Position numbers and translations under genes: made by a program. 64,000 nt of DNA from Sulfitobacter sp. HGT1 (GTDB lineage: Bacteria > Pseudomonadota > Alphaproteobacteria > Rhodobacterales > Rhodobacteraceae): positions 248,001 to 312,000 of the forward strand of contig NZ_BLWI01000005.1 of the NCBI RefSeq assembly GCF_013282155.1. The letters are read 5' to 3'. This document shows positions 18,980-27,575 of the stretch, in pieces (the first letter of the stretch is position 1; each line of letters starts with the position of its first letter). The notes beneath the pieces were generated by a model. The model worked only from the letters and a program-made list of their open reading frames with translations. It searched no databases and was not told the origin of the DNA.

Positions 18980-20557
18980 TCAGTAGCCCAAGGCGCTGCC
19001 GTCTTTGCGCGGGTCGCTTGCCCCTTCCAAAACGCCATCGCCGCGCAATTTGATCGCTTGCGCCCCGCCAATCGCGGTTCGAGGGATTTCGACCTTGTGA
19101 CCCATGTCCGACAGCTTGGCGCGGACATCGTCGGAATATCCGCGCTCCACATTCAGCACACCTTTGTCGGTAAACGCACGTGGCGCATCAATGGCGGTCT
19201 GCGGGTCCATGCCGAAATCGGTCAGGTTTGAAACAAGCCGCGCATGACCGTTGGGCTGATACGCGCCGCCCATCACACCAAACGGCATCATGACTTTGCC
19301 GTTCTGGCGGATCATGCCCGGAATAATCGTGTGCATCGGGCGTTTGCCGCCTTGCAGCTCGTTCACATGCCCTTCTTCCAGGGTGAAGCCCGCGCCGCGG
19401 TTTTGCAGCAAGATGCCGAACTTATCCGACGCAATACCCGACCCAAACCCGTGGAAAATCGAATAGATCAGCGAAACCGCCATGCCATCCTTATCGACCA
19501 CAGTGATGTAAATCGTGTCTTTATGCACGGCCTCGGACAGGGGGGCCGGGTCTGCCATCGCCTTGGACGGATTGATCAGCGCGGCCAGTTTCTGTGCGGT
19601 GGCCGGATCCAGCATATGTGCCAACCGCGACGTGTGATCGGGATCGGCAAGGAAACGGTTGCGCGCGTCATAGGCCAGCTTTGCGGCCTCGGCTTCGATG
19701 TGCACACGTTCCGCGCCAAACGGGTCCATCGACGCGATATCAAAATGACCTAGCATATTGAGCATCAAAAGCGCGGTGGCACCCTGGCCGTTGGGGGCGT
19801 GTTCCAACACTTCGAGGTCTTTGTAAGCGGCCGCGATCGGGTCGCCATAGGTGCAGGCGGTATTTGCGAAATCCTCGGCTGTGTGCAGCCCGCCAAGTTT
19901 GCCAAGCGCCGCAACCATGTCCTCGGCGATTTCGCCGGTGTAGAATGCATCGCGGCCGTCTTTGGCCACCCGACGCAACACTTCGGCCTGGCCGGGCGCA
20001 CGGAAGATCGCACCAGACTTCGGTGCCTTGCCCTCCATCAAATACACATCACGCGCCTTGCCCTGCAACGTGCCGGCATCATTGGCCCAGTCAAAGGCCA
20101 CGCGCGCAGCAACAGGTACGCCGTTTTCAGCATAGTGGATGGCAGGGGCCAAAAGCGTATCAAGACCCAGTTTCCCAATGTCGTTCGACAAGGTGCAGAA
20201 CGCATCCATCGCACCGGGCACGGATACGGCATGGGCACTCGTCAGCGGGACTGTGGTTTCGCCTGCGTTACGCAAAATGCCTGCGTTCAGGGCCTTGGGC
20301 GCGCGACCCGATCCGTTCAGCGCATGCACCTCGTCGCTGCCGGCAGGGGAATAGAGCACAAAGCAATCGCCGCCGATGCCCGTCATTTGCGGCTCGCAAA
20401 TCCCCAGCAGAACAGCACCTGCAATTGCGGCATCCATGGCGTTTCCGCCCTGCTCAAGGATGTTGATCGCAGTCTTTGCGGCCAAGGGATGTGATGTGGC
20501 GCACATGCCGTTTGTCGCCAGAACGGGGGACCGTCCGGGAAATTGAAAGTCGCGCAT
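18980..20557 (-). CDS. ggt: Gamma-glutamyltransferase (Ntn-hydrolase)
   Basis: Hydrolyses or transfers the gamma-glutamyl group of glutathione and similar amides. The 525-residue proenzyme would cleave itself before the nucleophile threonine in KDTIYITVVDKDGMAVS, which aligns with the E. coli TTHYSVVDKDG. Other family motifs: GGNAMDAAIAG, MTGIGGDCF, and FGVMGGAYQPNGHA in the small subunit. I place the start at ATG 20557 (MRDFQFPGRSP) with AGGAAAC 9 nt upstream; an open upstream extension to 20650 is not conserved. No obvious signal peptide, so a cytoplasmic location is possible. Confidence 0.93.
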   Translation of the reverse strand: MRDFQFPGRSPVLATNGMCATSHPLAAKTAINILEQGGNAMDAAIAGAVLLGICEPQMTGIGGDCFVLYSPAGSDEVHALNGSGRAPKALNAGILRNAGETTVPLTSAHAVSVPGAMDAFCTLSNDIGKLGLDTLLAPAIHYAENGVPVAARVAFDWANDAGTLQGKARDVYLMEGKAPKSGAIFRAPGQAEVLRRVAKDGRDAFYTGEIAEDMVAALGKLGGLHTAEDFANTACTYGDPIAAAYKDLEVLEHAPNGQGATALLMLNMLGHFDIASMDPFGAERVHIEAEAAKLAYDARNRFLADPDHTSRLAHMLDPATAQKLAALINPSKAMADPAPLSEAVHKDTIYITVVDKDGMAVSLIYSIFHGFGSGIASDKFGILLQNRGAGFTLEEGHVNELQGGKRPMHTIIPGMIRQNGKVMMPFGVMGGAYQPNGHARLVSNLTDFGMDPQTAIDAPRAFTDKGVLNVERGYSDDVRAKLSDMGHKVEIPRTAIGGAQAIKLRGDGVLEGASDPRKDGSALGY

Positions 20558-20644
20558 GATGAGAGGTTTCCTGTTGCGATTGTGATTTGCGCCGAACCTA
20601 GCGCGGCACAAGTCGGAAAACCAATTTTTTCTGGGGGGTAAGAA

Positions 20645-20691
20645 CCTCAACGTCGCGCACTGGGTGGGGGCTATTAGACGCGACGTTGAGG
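20645..20691. repeat. Long perfect inverted repeat upstream of ggt
   Basis: CCTCAACGTCGCG (20645-20657) and CGCGACGTTGAGG (20679-20691) are exact complements, 13 bp each, around a 21-nt spacer. There is no U-tract on either side, so it is not a classical terminator. The rest of 20692-20847 shows only a weak 5-bp hairpin, GGCTT/AAGCC at 20788-20800. Confidence 0.8.
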
Positions 20692-20847
20692 GAAGCTATT
20701 GCAGCTACGTCTTATGGTATGATGGCCAAGATGGGCGAAACTGTGATGCCGCTGCGGCGGTTTTGGGGTGAAAACAGGAAATAATAAGGCTTTCTAAGCC
20801 GGGATTGTTTTTATTACCATGCGGGCGGTCTGTCGGCCGGTAACCCG

Positions 20848-21348
20848 CTATTGCCGCGTTTTGTCATCGAAGTCTGTGCTTACGTGCATTATGATCGTCA
20901 GTCTGTTCAGCCGGTCACAGCGCCGGTAAGAAACGCTATCGGTCAGGCTGTGTATCAAATGCCAGCCAAATCCTCCCTCGGGCAAGGATTTAGGGTCTGT
21001 TGGCCCCCTCTCAAACGCGGTGGGGGGCAAGGTACTGCCGAAAAAGGGCGCGCCGGAATCCTGGAACACGAGCGAAAGGGCGTCGCCCTTTAGTGTGCAG
21101 GACATTGAAATCGGGTTGTCGCCTGATTGGCCGGTCAAAGCATGTTCAACAATATTGTTCAGGGTTTCAGCCATCACCAGTTCTATCTGGTCCAGCGCGG
21201 TCTGATCGAAAACAACTGTTGAAAGACGTGTCCGGCATGTCGCCAGAGCATCCCTGACATTACGGGCGGTCCCGCCAAGCGATAGGTTGAAAACCTGTGC
21301 TGGTCCGGTGCCACTGTCTGTTTGGTTCCTAGGGCTGTGTGCAATCAT
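20848..21348 (-). CDS. RsbW/SpoIIAB-like serine kinase (HATPase fold)
   Basis: A 166-residue GHKL ATPase domain of the anti-sigma-factor kinase type. The N box is ELVMAETLNNIVEHAL, the G1 box is LVFQDSGAPFFG, and the G2 region is LPEGGFGWHLIHSLTDSV. Such kinases bind a sigma factor or other target and phosphorylate the STAS antagonist encoded next to them. It starts 2 bp after the STAS gene's stop codon, so the two are co-translated. No sigma factor or PP2C phosphatase is in the window, so the target must be elsewhere. Confidence 0.87.
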   Translation of the reverse strand: MIAHSPRNQTDSGTGPAQVFNLSLGGTARNVRDALATCRTRLSTVVFDQTALDQIELVMAETLNNIVEHALTGQSGDNPISMSCTLKGDALSLVFQDSGAPFFGSTLPPTAFERGPTDPKSLPEGGFGWHLIHSLTDSVSYRRCDRLNRLTIIMHVSTDFDDKTRQ

Positions 21349-21350
21349 AT

Positions 21351-21686
21351 CTAGAATTGATCTTGCAGCGCATGGTCCAAAGTGGGGTAAAGCGAAAAGA
21401 CGCTATCCATCCGCGTCAGGCGAAAAACACGGTCAACCGGGCCATTCAGCCCTGCAAGCACCAAGGTTTTTCCAGGCGACAAATGTTTCATCGTGGCGAC
21501 GATTGCACCCAACCCACTGGAATCGATGAAAACCACAGCACTCAGGTCAAGCAGGACTTTTTCAGGCGCGTTTTCTGTTATCTGGCGCATATTTTCCTTG
21601 AACTCGAGCGCAACGGCTGCGTCGATCCGGTTGTCCAGGACAGTGACAACTTGCAGTAGCTCTTCTGTTCTTGCGGAGAGTCTCAT
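21351..21686 (-). CDS. STAS-domain anti-anti-sigma factor
   Basis: A 111-residue single STAS domain. The phosphorylatable serine is S56 in VVFIDSSGLGAIV, matching the SpoIIAA/RsbV site. The rest fits: VVTVLDNRIDAAVALEFKENM, KTLVLAGLNGPVDRVFRLTRMD. ATG 21686 (MRLSARTEELLQ) is preceded by TTGGAAC on the minus strand; the frame is open to 21773 but the extension crosses into the thiolase promoter region. Forms a partner-switch pair with the downstream kinase. Confidence 0.9.
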   Translation of the reverse strand: MRLSARTEELLQVVTVLDNRIDAAVALEFKENMRQITENAPEKVLLDLSAVVFIDSSGLGAIVATMKHLSPGKTLVLAGLNGPVDRVFRLTRMDSVFSLYPTLDHALQDQF

Positions 21687-21775
21687 ATGCTGGTTCCAAA
21701 AATATTGCAGTGTTCCAGCGGGATAAAGCAGATATCTTACGATTCGGTATTCAAGTCCTTTGGGGAGAGCCAAAA

Positions 21776-22948
21776 ATGCAGAAAGTTGTAATCGCAGGTG
21801 CTTCGCGCACGCCGATGGGTGGATTTCAAGGCATTTTCGCCGATATGACAGCTGCCGATCTTGGCGGTCATGCGATCAAGGCCGCCATGGAAGGTGCCGG
21901 GGCCAAGACTGTGGACGAGGTGCTGATGGGCTGTGTCCTGCCAGCCGGGCAAGGTCAGGCACCCGCACGTCAGGCAGGTTTCAAGGCGGGTCTGGGCGAA
22001 GACGTCCCCGCCACGACCCTCAATAAAATGTGCGGTTCCGGGATGAAGGCCGCAATGATCGCCTTTGACCAAATCGCGCTGGGCCAAACCGGTGTCATGG
22101 TCGCGGGCGGCATGGAAAGCATGACAAATGCCCCCTACATCCTGCCTAAAATGCGCAGCGGGGCCCGTTTGGGCCATAGCCAGGTGATCGACCACATGTT
22201 CCTGGACGGGCTCGAAGACGCCTATGACAAAGGACGCCTGATGGGCACCTTTGCCGAGGATTGCGCCGAAACATTCCAATTCACCCGCGCTATTCAGGAT
22301 GACTATGCACTGGCCTCCCTGTCCCGTGCGCTCCACGCACAGTCCTCCGGCGCTTTCGACAACGAGATCGCGCAGATGGAACTGACCTCGCGCAAGGGCA
22401 GCATCACCGTCAGCGCCGATGAACAACCCGCAAATGCGCGCCCTGAAAAGATACCGAATCTCAAGCCCGCCTTCCGTGAGGGGGGCACCGTGACTGCGGC
22501 GAATTCGTCCTCGATCTCGGATGGCGCGGCGGCTTTGGTGCTCGCTTCCGAACAAGCGGCCGCTGATCAGGGTCTGACCGTGCGCGCGTATATCATGGGC
22601 CACGCCAGCCACGCCCAGGCCCCCGGTCTTTTCACCACCGCCCCTGTTCCGGCCGCGCAAAAATTGCTCGCACGGCTTGGGTGGCAAAAAGAAGATGTCG
22701 ACCTGTGGGAGGTAAACGAAGCCTTCGCCGTGGTTCCGCTTGCCTTCATGCACGAGATGGGGCTGTCCCATGACATCGTGAACGTCAACGGCGGCGCATG
22801 TGCGCTTGGCCACCCGATCGGGGCCTCAGGGGCAAGAATTATCGTGACCTTGCTCAACGCCTTGGAAAAACGCGGCCTGAAACGCGGCATCGCGGCGATC
22901 TGTATTGGCGGCGGCGAAGGCACCGCCATCGCAATCGAACGTCCCTAA
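21776..22948 (+). CDS. Acetyl-CoA C-acyltransferase (thiolase)
   Basis: A 390-residue thiolase II family enzyme. The triad is intact: nucleophile C86 in NKMCGSGMKA, H346 in GGACALGHPIGASGAR, and C376 in ICIGGGEGTA. It may act in acetoacetyl-CoA formation or in beta-oxidation; the gene stands alone without other beta-oxidation genes, so the direction is undecided. ATG 21776 with GGGGAG 8 nt upstream is preferred over upstream in-frame starts that overlap the divergent STAS gene. The C-terminal CIGGGEG differs slightly from the usual CGGGGMG. Confidence 0.94.
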   Translation: MQKVVIAGASRTPMGGFQGIFADMTAADLGGHAIKAAMEGAGAKTVDEVLMGCVLPAGQGQAPARQAGFKAGLGEDVPATTLNKMCGSGMKAAMIAFDQIALGQTGVMVAGGMESMTNAPYILPKMRSGARLGHSQVIDHMFLDGLEDAYDKGRLMGTFAEDCAETFQFTRAIQDDYALASLSRALHAQSSGAFDNEIAQMELTSRKGSITVSADEQPANARPEKIPNLKPAFREGGTVTAANSSSISDGAAALVLASEQAAADQGLTVRAYIMGHASHAQAPGLFTTAPVPAAQKLLARLGWQKEDVDLWEVNEAFAVVPLAFMHEMGLSHDIVNVNGGACALGHPIGASGARIIVTLLNALEKRGLKRGIAAICIGGGEGTAIAIERP

Positions 22949-22980
22949 CTTCCAAATGGTTTTAAATCCTCGGGGGGATT

Positions 22981-22999
22981 GGGGGGCAGACAGCCCCCC
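22981..22999. repeat. G-run hairpin after the thiolase gene
   Basis: GGGGGGC (22981-22987) pairs with GCCCCCC (22993-22999) around AGACA. It is followed only by TTCAACC, so it is a weak terminator candidate. A similar GGGGGGC/GCCCCCC hairpin occurs at 31957-31978. Confidence 0.65.
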
Positions 23000-23026
23000 T
23001 TCAACCGTCGTTTCAAAAGGCACCCC

Positions 23027-23485
23027 ATGCAAATCGACTACTCCACTCTTTCACAAACGCTCAAGTCCCTGACAGAGGGCGAAACCGATGCTGTCGCCTT
23101 GATGGCCACCGTCACCTGCGAGGTGCATCACGCGGATGACCGCTTTGACTGGACCGGATTTTACCGGGTCACCGAATCGGAACTGCTGAAAATAGGTCCG
23201 TATCAGGGTGGTCATGGCTGCCTGGTGATCCCGTTTTCACGCGGCGTTTGCGGGGCTGCTGCACGCACGGGGCAGACCCAGCTGGTGGCCGATGTTGATG
23301 CCTTTGAAGGTCATATCGCCTGCGCAAGCTCTACCCGTTCAGAACTGGTTTTGCCCGTGTGGAACGGGTCTGGCGATTTGATCGGCGTGTTCGATATCGA
23401 CAGCAATCAACCCGATGCTTTCACCCAAGATGACGCGGATCATTTGCAGGCCATTCTGAAAGATTGCTTTGCGGGCGTGAAATAG
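23027..23485 (+). CDS. msrC: Free methionine-(R)-sulfoxide reductase (GAF domain)
   Basis: A 152-residue GAF-domain enzyme. The three cysteines of fRMsr are present with the right spacing: C65 (GGHGCLVIPF), C75 (SRGVCGAA) and C99 (GHIACASSTRSELVLPV). The spacing of 10 and 24 equals that of the E. coli enzyme. It reduces free methionine-R-sulfoxide in the cytoplasm. The ATG at 23027 (MQIDYSTLSQ) removes a basic upstream stretch with no family similarity. It lies just upstream of the methyl-metabolism cluster but is separated from it by a palindrome. Confidence 0.92.
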   Translation: MQIDYSTLSQTLKSLTEGETDAVALMATVTCEVHHADDRFDWTGFYRVTESELLKIGPYQGGHGCLVIPFSRGVCGAAARTGQTQLVADVDAFEGHIACASSTRSELVLPVWNGSGDLIGVFDIDSNQPDAFTQDDADHLQAILKDCFAGVK

Positions 23486-23514
23486 TTCTGGATTTTTTCA
23501 TAAAGCTGGCGCAG

Positions 23515-23541
23515 CGTGAAATTATCATCAGTAATTTCACG
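23515..23541. promoter_or_regulatory. Perfect palindrome, candidate operator of the cupin-XRE regulator
   Basis: CGTGAAATTA (23515-23524) and TAATTTCACG (23532-23541) are exact complements around TCATCAG. The AT-rich palindrome ends 11 nt before the GTG start of the XRE gene. That is the geometry expected for an autoregulatory operator overlapping the promoter. It is not followed by a T-run, which argues against a terminator for msrC. Confidence 0.72.
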
Positions 23542-23552
23542 AGCCCCCGCCA

Positions 23553-24125
23553 GTGCAACACGCCCCGCTTTCCTCATCGCAAACCCTGGGTGCTGATCTG
23601 CGTGCCCTGCGCAAGGCGCGCGGGCTGACTCTGCACGCGCTCGCGGATGTGTTGAACCGGTCGGTGGGATGGATGAGCCAGGTCGAGCGTGATTTATCCG
23701 ATCCGTCCATCACGGATCTGCGGCACATTGCAAAGGCGCTTGGTGTTTCTGTTTCAATGTTGTTCCGCCACGCGGCCGCACCGGCACACGAGGCGGGGTT
23801 TATCGTGCGCAAGGGCGCGCGCCGCCCCATCGGATCGTCCGTGGCGGGGCTGGTCGAAGAACTGCTGTCCCCTGATCTGACCGATGATTTCGAGATGGTC
23901 CATTCCACATTCCTGCCGCATAGCCGGATCAAGGACCGGGTCACGCGCCCGACCCAAGAGGTCGGCTACATCATCTCGGGCAGCCTCGAGATCGAGATCG
24001 GCACGACGACCCACATATTGCACCCCGGCGACAGTTTCCGCGTACGCGGAGAGCCGTTTCGCTGGGCCAATCCCAACCCCGACCCCGCTGTTGCGATCTG
24101 GGTCATTGCCCCGCCGGTGTATTGA
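23553..24125 (+). CDS. XRE-family regulator with C-terminal cupin
   Basis: A 190-residue transcription factor with an HTH_3 domain (about residues 10-65; LRALRKARGLTLHALADVLNRSVGWMSQVERDLSDPSITDLRHIAKAL) and a cupin sensor domain (about 110-185; EVGYIISGSLEIEIGTTTHILHPGDSFRV). Such proteins often control amine or amino-acid catabolism. The only start after an in-frame TAA at 23532 is GTG 23553, and it lacks a Shine-Dalgarno, so the message may be leaderless. The stop overlaps the LysE start (TGATG). It probably regulates the cluster downstream and itself through the adjacent palindrome. Confidence 0.9.
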   Translation: MQHAPLSSSQTLGADLRALRKARGLTLHALADVLNRSVGWMSQVERDLSDPSITDLRHIAKALGVSVSMLFRHAAAPAHEAGFIVRKGARRPIGSSVAGLVEELLSPDLTDDFEMVHSTFLPHSRIKDRVTRPTQEVGYIISGSLEIEIGTTTHILHPGDSFRVRGEPFRWANPNPDPAVAIWVIAPPVY

Positions 24126-24748
24126 TGAGCTTTGAGGCATGGATCATCTTCGCGTTGTTTTGGGTGGTGTTCGTGACCACGCCCGGGCCGAATGCGGTTA
24201 ATTGCATTAACAATGGTATGAACCTCGACTTCAGCCGCGCGATGATCGGGGTGCTGGGGATACTGACGCAGGCCGCCTTGTTTCTTGTCCTGTCCGCCTT
24301 TGGGATCACGGCACTGATCGCAACATCCCAGACCGCCTTTACCGTGGCTAAACTGATCGGTGCGGGGTTTTTAATCTATCTTGGCGTGCGCGGATGGATC
24401 AATGCGAAAACGGCTGTCAGCATTATTGAACGCCCCACGCGGTCCATCTATCTGCGGGCCTTTGCCATCGCCACGATCAATCCCAAATCTGTTGCCGGAT
24501 ATCTGGCCGCGTTCAGCCAGTTCGTACAGCCTGACGTGCCGATCTGGGATCAGATGCTGGTCATTGTTCCCACCGCGCTCACGCTGACCGCACTCAGCTA
24601 CACGGGGTTTACCGCGCTTGGTGCAGGGTTGGGGCGCGCAGCGATGGGGGCTGTTTTCAACGTTTGGGTGCGCCGCGTGATGGCGGCCAGCTTTATCCTT
24701 TATGGCATTTTGCTCGGGGCAGCGTCTGCTCCGGCGGGAAGGGGCTGA
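24125..24748 (+). CDS. LysE/RhtB-family exporter
   Basis: A 207-residue membrane protein with about six hydrophobic helices. The family opening is WIIFALFWVVFVTTPGPNAVNCINNGM (the TPGPN motif) and the mid-region is LIGAGFLIYLGVRGW. These carriers export amino acids or small amines. It starts inside the regulator's stop codon (ATG at 24125) and is followed 2 bp later by the GFA gene, so it is part of the same operon. A plausible but untested substrate is an intermediate of methylated-glycine or methionine metabolism. Confidence 0.9.
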   Translation: MSFEAWIIFALFWVVFVTTPGPNAVNCINNGMNLDFSRAMIGVLGILTQAALFLVLSAFGITALIATSQTAFTVAKLIGAGFLIYLGVRGWINAKTAVSIIERPTRSIYLRAFAIATINPKSVAGYLAAFSQFVQPDVPIWDQMLVIVPTALTLTALSYTGFTALGAGLGRAAMGAVFNVWVRRVMAASFILYGILLGAASAPAGRG

Positions 24749-24750
24749 CC

Positions 24751-25134
24751 ATGATGCAGGGAAGCTGTTTGTGCGGCGAGATCACATTTCAGGCCGAGGC
24801 GGCAGCGCGGGAACCGGCGGCGTGTCATTGCACCCAGTGTCGCAAGCAATCGGGGCATCATTGGGTTTCGGTTCAGGTGATGGACAGCGCGCTAAAGATT
24901 AACGGCAGCCCGCGCTGGTACACGTCGTCCCCCGGCGTGCGGCGCGGGTTTTGCCCGACATGCGGCAGTTTCCTGTTCTGGAAATCCGACGCCGACCCGG
25001 ATACGGGCGTTTCCCTTGGTGCGGTTGACGGCCCCACGGGGCTGCACCTGACGCGGCATATCTTTGTCGCGGACAAGGGCGATTATTACGACATCCCCGA
25101 TGGTGTCCCCCAAGAGGAGAAGGAAGATGGCTGA
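24751..25134 (+). CDS. GFA-family zinc protein (formaldehyde-activating type)
   Basis: A 127-residue protein with the Mss4-like GFA fold. The metal-binding cysteine pairs are visible: SCLCGEI, CHCTQCRK and CPTCGSF. The name comes from an enzyme proposed to speed glutathione-formaldehyde adduct formation; many family members have other or unknown roles. It sits directly upstream of, and overlaps by 8 bp, a flavoprotein whose relatives release formaldehyde from N-methyl groups, which favours a formaldehyde-related job here. ATG 24751 is preceded by AAGGGG; ATG 24754 is an alternative. Confidence 0.87.
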   Translation: MMQGSCLCGEITFQAEAAAREPAACHCTQCRKQSGHHWVSVQVMDSALKINGSPRWYTSSPGVRRGFCPTCGSFLFWKSDADPDTGVSLGAVDGPTGLHLTRHIFVADKGDYYDIPDGVPQEEKEDG

Positions 25135-27574
25135 GTTTCCCACAACAGCACGGGTTGTCATCATCGGAGGCGGTGTCGTCGGTGTGTCGTCCCTGTACCA
25201 TTTGGCGAAAATGGGCTGGACCGATTGCGTCTTGCTGGAAAAGAACGAACTGACCGCCGGATCGACCTGGCATGCGGCAGGCAACTGCCCCAGTTTCAGC
25301 ACCTCGTGGGCGGTGATGAACATGCAGCGCTATTCGCTGGGCCTGTACAAGGGGCTTGCCGACGAGGTTGACTATCCAATGAATTACCACGTCACCGGAT
25401 CGGTCCGGTTGGCCCATGGCAAAAACCGCATGATGGAGTTCGAGCGCGCCTGTTCGATGGGCAATTATCAGGGCCTAAACCTCGAGATGATGGACCTTGC
25501 CGCGATCAAGGAAAAATACCCGTTCATTGAAACCCATGATCTGGCGGGCGGCCTGTATGATCCCGATGATGGCGATATTGACCCCGCGCAACTGACCCAG
25601 GCACTGGCCAAAGGCGCGCGTGACATGGGCGCGCGGATCGAACGGTTCTGCCCCGCAACGGGGGTGAGCCGCGAGAATGGCGAATGGATCGTGCACACGG
25701 CCAAAGGCGATATCCGCTGCGAAAAGGTGGTGAACGCCGCTGGCTACTATGCGCAGCGCGTGGGCGAATGGTTCAAACCCTATGGCGGGCGCACGGTGCC
25801 GATGGCCACGATGAGCCATCAGTATTTCCTGACCGACGACATCCCCGAGCTCAAGGAATGGACCTTGGCCCAAGGTCACAAGGTGCCGCTGTTGCGCGAC
25901 GTCGATAGCTCTTACTACCTGCGCCAAGACAAATACGGGCTGAACCTTGGCCCCTACGAGCGGAACTGCAAAGGCCACTGGATGCGGCCCGATGATCCGA
26001 TGCCCGATGACTTCTCGTTCCAGCTTTACCCTGACGATCTGGAACGGCTCGAATGGTATATCGAGGACGCAATGGCCCGTGTGCCGATCCTTGGCACGGC
26101 AGGTGTCGGCCGTGTGATCAACGGCCCGATCCCCTATGCACCCGATGGTCTGCCCCTGCTGGGCCCGATGCCCGGCGTGCCCAATGCGTTCGAGGCGTGC
26201 GTGTTCACCTTTGGCATCACCCAAGGCGGTGGTGCGGGCAAGGTGCTGGCCGAATGGGTCACCGAAGGCCAGACCGAATGGGACATGTGGGCGACAGACC
26301 CGCGCCGCTATACCGATTACACCGATCAGGACTATGCCAACCAGAAGGCCATCGAAGTCTACGGCCACGAATACGCCATGCATTTCCCGCGCCACGCCTG
26401 GCCTGCGGGGCGCGATAAAAAGCTGTCGCCTGTGCATGACCGGATCATCGCACAGGGCGGGCAGATGGGGGCCTATAACGGCTGGGAACGCGCCAATTGG
26501 TTCGCAGCTCCGGGCGATGATGTGTCAGAGGAGGCGACCCAGACATGGGACAGAAACGGCCCGTGGGCGCAGCGCATCCGCGAGGAATGCGAGGCGGTGC
26601 GCGATCATGTCGGCGTGCTGGATTTGCCGGGGTTCTCGCGGTTCAATCTGTCAGGGGCAGGGGCCGCTGAATGGCTGCGGGGCCGGATCACGGGCGGGCT
26701 GCCCAAGATCGGGCGGATGAACCTTGCCTATTTCGCCGATGACCGCGGGCGCATTGTGACAGAGATGTCGGTGCTGCGGCATGGCGATGATGCCTTTACC
26801 CTGATCACCGCCGCCACCGCCCAGTGGCATGATTTCGATGTGCTGCGCCCTGCGATCGAGGCAGGCCTGACCCTGAGAGACCACACGCGCGACTATTCGA
26901 CGTTGATCGTCACAGGCCCGCAGTCACGTGAGCTGTTCAAGGCGCTGGATACGCAGGCTGATTTGTCTGCGTCTTGGTTGTCACATCAGGCCGCTGTCGT
27001 CGCAGGGCAAAATTGCGCTTTGGCACGGGTCAGCTTTGCGGGCGAGTTGGGCTGGGAAATTCACGCCGCCAATGCGGATATGCCGGTGATTTATGATGCG
27101 GTCATCGCAGCCGGGGCAAAACCCTTTGGCATGTGGGCGCTGAATTCACTGCGGATGGAAAAGGGCTATCGCGCGTGGAAAGGCGATTTGTCGACGGATT
27201 ATACCATGCTGCAAGGCGGGCTGGACCGGTTCGTGAAACTGGACAAACCGCAGGATTTCCCCGGCAAGGCCGCGTTGCAAAACGAACAGCAACAGGGCGT
27301 CTCAAAACGCTTTGTCACGCTGGTTGTCGAAGCGGGGGATCAGGATGCGCCCTATATGTCGACGCTGTCGCATAACGGTGAAGTGGTTGGTGAAACGACC
27401 TCGGGCGACTGGGGCTACCGTGTGAACAAATCAATCGCTTTCGGGATGCTGCGGGCCGACCTTGCGACAGCCGGAACAGAAGTCTACGTGGACATCTTCG
27501 GCACCAAGTGCCGCGCAATTGTGCAGGCGGACCAGCCGCTATGGGATCCGGAAAACGAGCGCCTGCGGGCGTAG
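25127..27574 (+). CDS. Dimethylglycine/sarcosine dehydrogenase-family flavoprotein (first copy)
   Basis: An 815-residue two-part enzyme. The N-terminal DAO-type FAD domain (about 8-370) has VVIIGGGVVGVSS and GSTWHAAG, where H49 is the position that binds FAD covalently in dimethylglycine dehydrogenase. The C-terminal GcvT-like folate domain (about 435-810) has ARVSFAGELGWEIH and LNSLRMEKGYRAWKGDL, expected to pass the methylene group to tetrahydrofolate. The motif continues GNCPSF instead of the common GL. The exact substrate (dimethylglycine, sarcosine or another N-methyl amine) is not settled. ATG 25127 has GAGGAGAAGGA upstream. Confidence 0.87.
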   Translation: MAEFPTTARVVIIGGGVVGVSSLYHLAKMGWTDCVLLEKNELTAGSTWHAAGNCPSFSTSWAVMNMQRYSLGLYKGLADEVDYPMNYHVTGSVRLAHGKNRMMEFERACSMGNYQGLNLEMMDLAAIKEKYPFIETHDLAGGLYDPDDGDIDPAQLTQALAKGARDMGARIERFCPATGVSRENGEWIVHTAKGDIRCEKVVNAAGYYAQRVGEWFKPYGGRTVPMATMSHQYFLTDDIPELKEWTLAQGHKVPLLRDVDSSYYLRQDKYGLNLGPYERNCKGHWMRPDDPMPDDFSFQLYPDDLERLEWYIEDAMARVPILGTAGVGRVINGPIPYAPDGLPLLGPMPGVPNAFEACVFTFGITQGGGAGKVLAEWVTEGQTEWDMWATDPRRYTDYTDQDYANQKAIEVYGHEYAMHFPRHAWPAGRDKKLSPVHDRIIAQGGQMGAYNGWERANWFAAPGDDVSEEATQTWDRNGPWAQRIREECEAVRDHVGVLDLPGFSRFNLSGAGAAEWLRGRITGGLPKIGRMNLAYFADDRGRIVTEMSVLRHGDDAFTLITAATAQWHDFDVLRPAIEAGLTLRDHTRDYSTLIVTGPQSRELFKALDTQADLSASWLSHQAAVVAGQNCALARVSFAGELGWEIHAANADMPVIYDAVIAAGAKPFGMWALNSLRMEKGYRAWKGDLSTDYTMLQGGLDRFVKLDKPQDFPGKAALQNEQQQGVSKRFVTLVVEAGDQDAPYMSTLSHNGEVVGETTSGDWGYRVNKSIAFGMLRADLATAGTEVYVDIFGTKCRAIVQADQPLWDPENERLRA

Positions 27575-27575
27575 T

